From the NCBI GenBank assembly GCA_942159475.1, contig OW804094.1, positions 10,697,555 through 10,761,554 of the forward strand: a DNA stretch of 64,000 nt. The letters run 5' to 3'. The notes below the pieces were generated by a model. It saw nothing but the letters and a program-made list of their open reading frames with translations, searched no databases and had not been told where the DNA came from. Shown in pieces: positions 56,025 to 64,000 of this stretch. Source of the DNA: Sthenelais limicola (taxonomy: Eukaryota > Annelida > Polychaeta > Phyllodocida > Sigalionidae). The position numbers and the translations under genes were made by a program. How positions within the stretch are numbered: position 1 is the first letter of the stretch; each line of letters opens with the position of its first letter.

Positions 56025-59000
56025 CCCCAGTAGCACACTTTTATTCCTAGAATGTTCCCTCAATGTTTGGTTGTTTGTTAGCTTAATGTTTGAAAGTGAA
56101 AATTTATTGGATGTTCCCAGAACATCTGTTAGGGGAACGTTCCTAACTAACATGAGTAAAACATTTATCATTTATGTTTTGCTTATGTTGATTACCAAAC
56201 ATTCTCCCACTGTTTTTTTATTACAATACTAGAACATGCTTTTGTAACATTACCCTAATAGTGGAAAAAGATGTTAGGAGAACATTCCCATCTAACATAG
56301 AATTAACGTTTTTAACCATAATCCCCCCAATGTTCAATTCTAACGTTTGAAAAACATTCCTCTCAAATAATTTCCCTCAAGCATTTTCTTTATTAACTCA
56401 AAAAATCATCATTTCATCATTTTGGTTCATCATTTTCTTCCTATCTTTTTCTGTGGGTATTCAATATCTTGTAAATTGACAGTTGAAGCTTTGTTGGGCC
56501 AAGTTGGCCTGTAGTCATGTGAATGTTTATTTAAGGGATTACTGAGCACCACCAACAGTCACAGCTAGACTGTAGACACTACCATCAGATAGCTTGGCCT
56601 TGTGTCTTACATGTAATCAATATCTTCCTGTATTTTCCCGCCTGTAGCATCTTCATCTGTAACCGTTTTCTGTACTAAGGAAATAAAACAAAGGGATTAG
56701 GGCTCAGGGGTGCAGGTTGGACTTGGCAAAATCATGGGGTTCCTTAATGGCCTACTGAGGCTATAGGAACCCAGGAAATCGAATATTGTGTCAGTTATAA
56801 TTGAAGATAGTACTACACATGTATACAGATTTAACATATATGGCTGTTTCATTGTTATTTTAGATTGTCATATTAGAAACTTCTCCTATATCCAACTTAC
56901 TTGGCAGCTCTGTTAAAATACCCATTCCTAGAACCAAGGAAATTTAATATCATTGATATTTATGGCTCCAACTCTTCAGAATAACATCATCCCCTGGTTA
57001 AATTGATGTAGACTCTGTAAATAGGAAGGTTTTTGATTATATATAGCATCTGGTACAAAAATCTAGCAGAGAAAATACCAAGATATAAATTATACCAAGA
57101 TATAAATGCCTGTTGGTTGTCTATAATTCAAATATTATCTTATCAATGCAACTGGTGCTATTTAGAGCGCTTAGGGAGAGACTTCAACATGATATATACC
57201 AATGCATACTGTTGATATAGAGCATTAGAGAAATGAATAAATGGTAACTTACCCTAGCAGCCAATTTGAAGTGTTCCCTCCTTGATGGTTAGTCTGTGAC
57301 TGAGAGAGTCCAGTGGCTTAGTGGTTCAAAACCAGGGGTGTAATCCCCTGGTAAACAAGCAGAAAACCACTGGTGGCGCCCTCTAACTCCCAGGGTAGTA
57401 TACTATCATCTATTGTTGAGAGGAAAAATGCTAATGGGTGCTATACCCTTATACTCTTCTTCAATATTATCAAATGATTACCAAGATACGATATCAAGCT
57501 GATTCCAGTAATTTTGTGACTCATTTTTCTGTGACACATCATATACATATGGATGATGCATATAATCGTCATGCTGAAGCTTGAAGCACAGTATATAAAA
57601 TTTGTCATTGGTTATTTAAATATATGAGCAATTGCACCAAAAATGCGTCATTGGGCCATCAAGGGCTGAAAATTTATATTTTTTAAAAATTGCTTCCATT
57701 GATTTTTTTTCCTCATACATAATAGTCCGGCAGTGGAAAGGCAAATTTTGGCCTAACCCGGAAATCCCAGATAAAGTTTTTTTCTCTCTTGATTTATCAT
57801 CTATTGGGTCCCTATATCACATTCCTGTGTGATGTGAAGTTCCTGACCTTGAGCAATTCGAGATATTCAAGATGGCTGCCACCGAACATGTCAAATCTGT
57901 AAACTGGCATATCTCTGAATAAATCATTGACCCAACAATTTCCAATGAAAATTGCATTATGGGGTAAAATAATTTAATTTGGCGGCAACCGATCCAGCAA
58001 ATCTGTAAACAGGCATATCTCTGCTTCTAATGGGGCTAGGGATACATTCTAGGTGTCTAAATGTATGTTTTGGTAGCCTACAAATGCAATACAGTTATTA
58101 AATAAATCATTGGCACAATGGTTTCCAATTAAAATTGCATTATATTGTAAAATAATTAAATTTGACCCATACCAACCCAGCAAATCTAGGCATATCTCTG
58201 CTTCTAATGGGGCTAGTTATACATTGTAGATGTCTAAGTGTATGTTTTGTTAGCCTACAAATGCAACACAGTCATTAAATAAATCATTAGCCCAATAATT
58301 TCCAATGAAATTTGCTTTTTTGTGTAAATTAATTCAATTTGACCGTAACTCAAATTACATGTCAAATCTTTAAACAGACATAATGATATAGATCCCTGCT
58401 TCTAATGGGGTTAGGAATACATTCTAAATGTCATTTGCCTACAAATACATTACATCTGCATACATTTAATCATTGGCCTAATATTTGTCAATGAAGATTT
58501 CATTATGATGTAAAAGAATTCATTATATGCATTATTGTTTGTCAGATTTAGTCTATGAAAAGACCATAACCATATTCTTTGTTTATCATTTCATTGTCTT
58601 GCGCTTCAAATGTGATAAAAAATATTGCTAAGCTTCTTAACCGCAGGGTGTCATGCGCTATACATAGTATTCATTGATGTCACCGCACTGGCCTAGGCTA
58701 GCTATGTTCTGTATCACCCCTTGTAAATATTACCTGGACATATGCATGTGCTCCAAGGCTGCCATTTTCACCTCCAAAAGTTTTAGCAAATGCAATCTAA
58801 AGTATGCTTATATAGTCAGGGGTTAGCAAAATAGTCAAAATGGGAAAAGCCTTTCAATCTGCTGACTTCCAGTCTCTAAGCAGACACACAATACCGCTGC
58901 CAATGGGGATAGCCACTGACTGGGTGACATCGCGTGAATACTATGTATTACTGCCTATAAAACTCATTTTGGGAACTCATGCCTAATAGGTTGCCTAAAC

Positions 59001-62000
59001 TTTCCTGAATGAATGGAGGGTAAATCATTCACCTATGCGCAGGCCTGTTTCAAGGAATATTAACAGACCAGGCCCTTGAACCAACCCTTATGATCTTTGG
59101 TAATTACCAGCAAGTTTTTGTAGGTTGTTTCCCAGCATGCCTAAATTGCAAAAACCTACACTTAACAGTTTCCAATCCTGGAGCAGAATTGTTAAAAGCA
59201 TAGACACATGTCACCTCATTAGAGCATACAGAGGAAGTGTCAAAGATGAGAAAACAGATTTTGTGGACAATTTCTACCCATTTCTATTGAACCACTCTAC
59301 CCTGGCAGACTTGTGAACATTGCTTCAGGAATTTCTATCAGTTCTACCAACTATTTGTTGACTGTGCCTTAGCTATTGGGAAGAAGTGTAAATGTCCTTG
59401 GAGTTCACCCTGTTACACACATCAAATTCAATGAGACATTAACAGAAGCAGCATAATTCATTTCAATAAACCTGGGCTGAGGGTTTTCATAAGGCAATGT
59501 TGCTGTTTACAAACCGCTGTCCTGTGAACTTCCTTCATATATTTTGTCAATATTTGAAAGCTATGGCCTCATGTTTGAGGTAAAATCAATGATAGATTTC
59601 ATTACTCATTAATTTGAACAACCAAATGTAATGCAGGAATATAGCATTTTATTCAATATTTATTGAGTAGTGTGTTCTGCTTTGGAATGTGTGATGGTCA
59701 GTAAATGGGTAGGTAAAGCAGGACATCACCAGGCAAACTGTCATTCAACATTACATGCAGACTTGACTCTTAAATGGATATAAATTTCTGTTTTCCTGAT
59801 GCAGGCTGTAGATAATCTGGTCTACCAAAGAGCTTAACCATGACTGGTGTACCTTCCGGCCCTACCTTGCCTTGTTAGTTTTAATATGTTGGGGAAGAAG
59901 CAAATATTCTGGCAGGGGCATTGGTCTTATTGCCTAATCTGGATTTTGAAATTTGTAAAGTTGTAAGGTTGTTATAATGAGAAGAACAAAGATATTTGAA
60001 AGATGGATGAGGGTGGAGATGAGAAAACTATTTAGCAAGAGTAGAGCAGACAGAGGACTGAACTTCTAACTAATAGCATAACCTGTTGTGATGTCTACAA
60101 GTCCATCTGGTTAGAGATTCTTGCCCATTGGATAGCTTGTCACAATAATAATCTTAGATGATGCTTCCTCCTTATGTTCAATCAACAATATAATGCCACT
60201 TTTCCCTTGACCCTCATTGTGACAAAGGTTTTGAAAACTCTGCTCAAGGTGTGAGTAAGTTTTGAAAGTCTGAGGGTGATGGGTAACTTCTATGATACCT
60301 GATTAGTCTTTACCAAACCTTAAAAGGGTTGACTCAACTGCCATCAAACATGCCCATGCACGGTATACTTTCCATTCATTCAGAAGTTGAGCATGCTTCC
60401 TATGGGATGCATGTAATATAGAGCATTATGAGATTAGTGTTGATAACCCTATTACAAAGACCATACAGAATTCAATGATATCAGTTATGGTATGATAACA
60501 TTCAAAATTCATTCATAGTTTGGTCATAGACAGGGGTCACAGACACTGCAAAATAATGAATTCTTTTACACCATAATGAAATCTTCATTGACAAATATTA
60601 GGCCAATGTATGCCAATGATTTATTTAATAACTGTATTGCATTTGTAGGCTACCAAAACATACATTTAGACACCTAGAATGTATCCCTAGCCCCATTAGA
60701 AGCAGAGATATGCCTGTTTACAGATTTGCTGGATCGGTTGCCGCCAAATTAAATTATTTTACCCCATAATGCAATTTTCATTGGAAATTGTTGGGTCAAG
60801 GATTTATTTAATGACTGTATCACATTTGTAGGCTAATGAAACATGCATTTAGACACCTAGAACATATTCCTAGCCCCATTAGAAGCAGAGATATGCCAGT
60901 TTACAGATTTGACATGTTCGGTGGCAGTCATCTTGAATATCTCGAATTGCTCAAGGTCAGGAACTTCACATCACACAGGAATGTGATATAGGGACCCCAT
61001 AGATGATAAATCAAGAGAGAAAAAAACTTTATCCGGGATTTCCGGGTTAAGGTCTCCCACTGCCGGACTATAAACTAGATATATTGCGGCTAATATAGAT
61101 GGAATTGGGAACTTGTTTTCCTGTTGATTTGTATACTTGTTTCAGTTGTTTATGGAGGTAAACATGAATTATATTTAGGTATTTAGAGGCGAAATTAGTA
61201 GGGGAAAATTTAGAAAAAATAGTTTCAACCCCCTCAAGACCCCCACCCCCTCTAGATCCCCGTTACAGTGACATGGTCGCCCTCTAGACCCCCTTTGCAG
61301 CGACATACTGTGTTATGCTTGTCGCTCCTAACTCAATTAGTTCAAAAACTTTTTTTTGATTTATTTATTTTTACTAGTGTTTCTTAAACATTATAATGCG
61401 TACAGAAAATAATTCATGCTAATATTAATTCATCTATTGAGGAAACTTATACCCCTGGCAACATTAATATCTGAACCCACTTTTTTTATCATCCTTACCC
61501 CATTATTGAGCTGGGGAGAATTAGCTGGAGAATTTTCAACGAATATAATGGATGTACTTATCATAAAAAATGTTTTAAGTAATGGTGGTAAGGATGCTTT
61601 CATTTTGAGTTCTCCTAGGTCTATATATTCAAAAAATAATTTAGACCCCTGGCAACGATGGGTTTCCAAATAATCAACTTTACATAATATCATCAAGAAA
61701 TGAATTGGAAAGTTGAAAATAGTGATTATTGATATATGATATTTTCTTCTCTTCTCTGTAATAAAGTAAAACGAATACTTTGTATGAAAAATGAGGCATT
61801 ACTGAGAACATCGTTTTTTGGACGAACTGTATAATTATGTATCCTGAATAAAAATGTATCTATCTAAATCTAAATCCAAACGATTTTTAACTCAAGAGAT
61901 AATGATTTGAGATTGTAAATTTAAAAATGTTCCTTGAATGTCTGGGAATTACTGTTTGGAGGACATAATTTGACAACGTTAGCAGAAAGTTTGCAAAACT

Positions 62001-62340
62001 GTGTTCCAGGAGCATAAATAACCAATGTTATGTTAAAGTTACACCAGGAACCGCAGGATAACATATTTTCATGTAATGTTTGTGTAACGTTCATACATTA
62101 ATGTTTGGGGAACATAGTTTATTGAAACGTTCCTATACTGTATGGAAATTATTGTTCCTTGAACATTTATATCAGACCGTTAGTTGAATGTTAGCTAAAA
62201 ACCCTCCAGGAACATAAAATCCTAACACTCCTAGGATGTTTTGCTAAAAACATTTGCTTGATGTTTTCTACATGTTTCCTACAAACTAACACAGAAGGAA
62301 CACGATCCCAATGTTCCTCAAATGTTGTGTGCTACTGGGG
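56025..62340. mobile_element. Probable 6.3-kb transposon with inverted arms rich in AACATT/AACGTTCC motifs
   Basis: Left end CCCCAGTAGCACAC, right end GTGTGCTACTGGGG. Arms at about 56025-56400 and 61900-62340 contain many degenerate copies of motifs such as GGAACGTTCC and AATGTTCC in opposing orientation. The interior has no transposase frame that I can recognise. The central 3.3 kb is a second element. Direct target duplication is unclear (TC at both sides at most). Confidence 0.6.
57725..61068. mobile_element. 3.34-kb element with inverted arms of at least 500 bp, TA-flanked
   Basis: Ends GTCCGGCAGTGG and CCACTGCCGGAC with TA outside each. The arms pair through CCCGGAAATCCC, CTCTCTTGATTTATCATCTA, 'GACCTTGAGCAATTCGAGAT' and further, at least to about 58250 on the left and 60550 on the right. 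Within each arm a block of about 200 bp (AGCAAATCTGTAAACAGGC, CTTCTAATGGGGCTAG, ATAAATCATTGG) is itself repeated. The 2-kb centre has only short frames (59125-59316 plus is the longest), so it appears non-autonomous. Confidence 0.75.
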
Positions 62341-62950
62341 TCCAGTCAGGTCCAAAAGGCAGTTTTGGACCGCTAAGTTTTAGGGGTCATTAACACTTTA
62401 CACCTTATAGTCTTAGCCTTGTGGTTACGCGTATTGCTGGATGTGGAATCAATTTTTACGATCAGTTGTTTTGTGGTTTTTTTGTGTTTTTTTTTTTATT
62501 CACTTACAGGCCAAAGACATTTAACAACAGTAGTTCATATGTAAAAACGTAAATGTCCACCATGGACCTACTTCATACGGTGCCTTGACTAATTATCTAG
62601 ATCTACGGACCTCTTAGGGAGATCATACATTGATACAATAAGAATAAAATTTATACCATCAATTTGCTCTCCGAAACCACAATACAAGAGTCAAAGTTAT
62701 TACTATATCATTTCAGGTAACGATAAAAATAAAAGAATTATTAATTAGTGTTACAATCTGTTGTTGTGATTTATGTTTAGAATTGTAAGAGCACAGATGG
62801 CAGGAACAGAAAATAAAGAATTTGCAAAAAAATGAAAGAAATAATAATATTATGTTAAAAGGTAATAGATGTTTCTCCTCACCCGCATCCCAACGCCCAT
62901 GTTGGTAGTTCCATGTATTGTGTGAACATTGAGTATGTATATCAATATTT

Positions 62951-63770
62951 GTGATGTGTTTCAGGGAAATGAGTCACAAGTCGCAAAAAATGATATTATT
63001 TAAAGTGATTTATTCACGAGTTTTCTTTGTTGGAGATCTCTCATTCTTGGAGGGTTAAGTGCTGTTAGAAGTATGAACATATGTCCCAAATGTCACGAAT
63101 ATATCCTGGCGTTTCAAAGATCATCCTAACAATTATAATATGTATAAATTGTGACAATACAGTCCTGTTCATAACCGTAGGAACTATAAATTGTGATGCT
63201 CCTACCTCACCAGAAAATAAATCGATCGAAATATAAGGTGAACGGAGCAAGACAACATATGTATGACGATATTATTTTATTTCTTAGATTTCTTCTCATT
63301 TTGTGTTACTCTTCGCAATATAACTTGGATCGACCCATATGGTCACAAGGCAACGCACGAAGACACCCGGGTAGGGTACATTTGCGTTTGTTCATATACC
63401 TTTGTACTTAACTTAATGTAAACTGGCCTCAAATGAAATTTTTAAAAAAAACAATTCGCAAAAAATGGAATTTGAGATATCAACATATTTTAAATGACGA
63501 GATCAAGCAGATTCTAACGATGGTAAACACTGTGACAGCTAATATGTATTTCTATATATTTTATCATTGAAAAAAAAAGTTTACTTGTAATTTTCCACCC
63601 CAAAATATTGAAAGTAGCTAAATATACTTATAAGATAACCTTAGAAATGCATAAATATATTTAACACACTGTCCTGAAATTTGGCACATGTATTCATCCT
63701 ATGACAAACGTTAAGCGCCTCAAAGATAAAAAAAAACAGATCGTAAGTGAATATATCAATTCACATTACA
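62951..63770. mobile_element. Two F1 fragments
   Basis: Left part at about 62951-63120 (GTGATGTGTTTCAGGGAAAT) and body at about 63440-63770, separated by unrelated sequence. Confidence 0.6.
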
Positions 63771-63940
63771 AACAATACTTAACATTTTGACTCTTCTTAA
63801 AATAAGAATAAAAACAGGTTTGTGGTAACTTTTTACTCTCTTTCTTTAACTTTCTTTTGCTGATTTCTTCTCCTTCACAATATCATAATAGTAACTTTTG
63901 TATAGGTATCCAAAACCCATGCATTTGAACCACACACTTT

Positions 63941-64000
63941 AAAGTGGTCTCCACTGGCTGCGGTAAGCTCTGCGGTAAGCCTTGCGATGGTGCTGTGATG
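63941..64000. mobile_element. F4 foldback element, cut by the window edge
   Basis: AAAGTGGTCTCCACTGGCTG followed by CGGTAAGCTCTGCGGTAAGC, the left arm only. Confidence 0.7.

Larger units (their letters stand above)
62341..64000. other. Right edge: repeats only
   Basis: Holds an F7-like fragment near 62490-62600, F1 fragments at 62951-63770 and a cut F4 element at 63941. No coding region is supported. Confidence 0.6.

Noticed and set aside
59125..59316. 63-codon plus-strand frame in the centre of the 3.3-kb element, considered as a transposase remnant.
   Set aside because: Too short, and no catalytic or DNA-binding motif is recognisable.
61416..61696. Overlapping 85- and 88-codon frames on opposite strands.
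   Set aside because: No recognisable motif, and they lie between transposon arms; support is insufficient.

Overview
This is animal nuclear DNA, not microbial. It is AT-rich, with small exons that have GT/AG borders, long introns and a very high load of short inverted-repeat transposons (MITEs). The species cannot be named from sequence alone. A (GTGA)n-linked 'TTACGCCCTTATCAACA' repeat near 33.5 kb resembles repeats I associate with molluscs, so a marine lophotrochozoan is my best but weak guess.

The coding content is one gene family on the minus strand. Gene A (52886 down to 15425) can be read completely: 13 exons with consistent phases encode about 752 residues. It has a signal peptide, four FAS1 (fasciclin) domains each built from three exons, and a hydrophobic tail typical of a GPI-anchor signal. 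This is the layout of insect Fasciclin-1, a cell-surface adhesion protein. Exon 1 is separated from the rest by a 22.7 kb intron packed with repeats. Gene B (5773 down to 294, leaving the window on the left) is a tandem paralog. Its six visible exons match gene A exons 2-7 in order and phase; its signal-peptide exon was not found, and domains 3-4 would lie outside the window.

Region by region: 1-5.8 kb holds gene B exons, with two partial exon duplications at splice acceptors and an inverted fragment of a domain-3 exon. 5.8-15.2 kb is repeats between the genes. 15.2-30.05 kb holds gene A exons 2-13, including a tandem duplication whose two copies give an empty and a filled site for one MITE. 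30.05-52.8 kb is gene A intron 1, with MITEs, three minisatellites and a cloverleaf-like fold. 52.9-54 kb is the presumed gene A promoter side with a 230 bp polypurine tract. 56.0-62.3 kb looks like one transposon with long inverted arms that contains a second, 3.3 kb TA-flanked inverted-repeat element. 62.3-64 kb is repeats.

No tRNA, rRNA, CRISPR array or long transposase/polymerase reading frame was seen. The novelty lies in how the MITEs and local duplications sit on the exon borders of the FAS1 genes.
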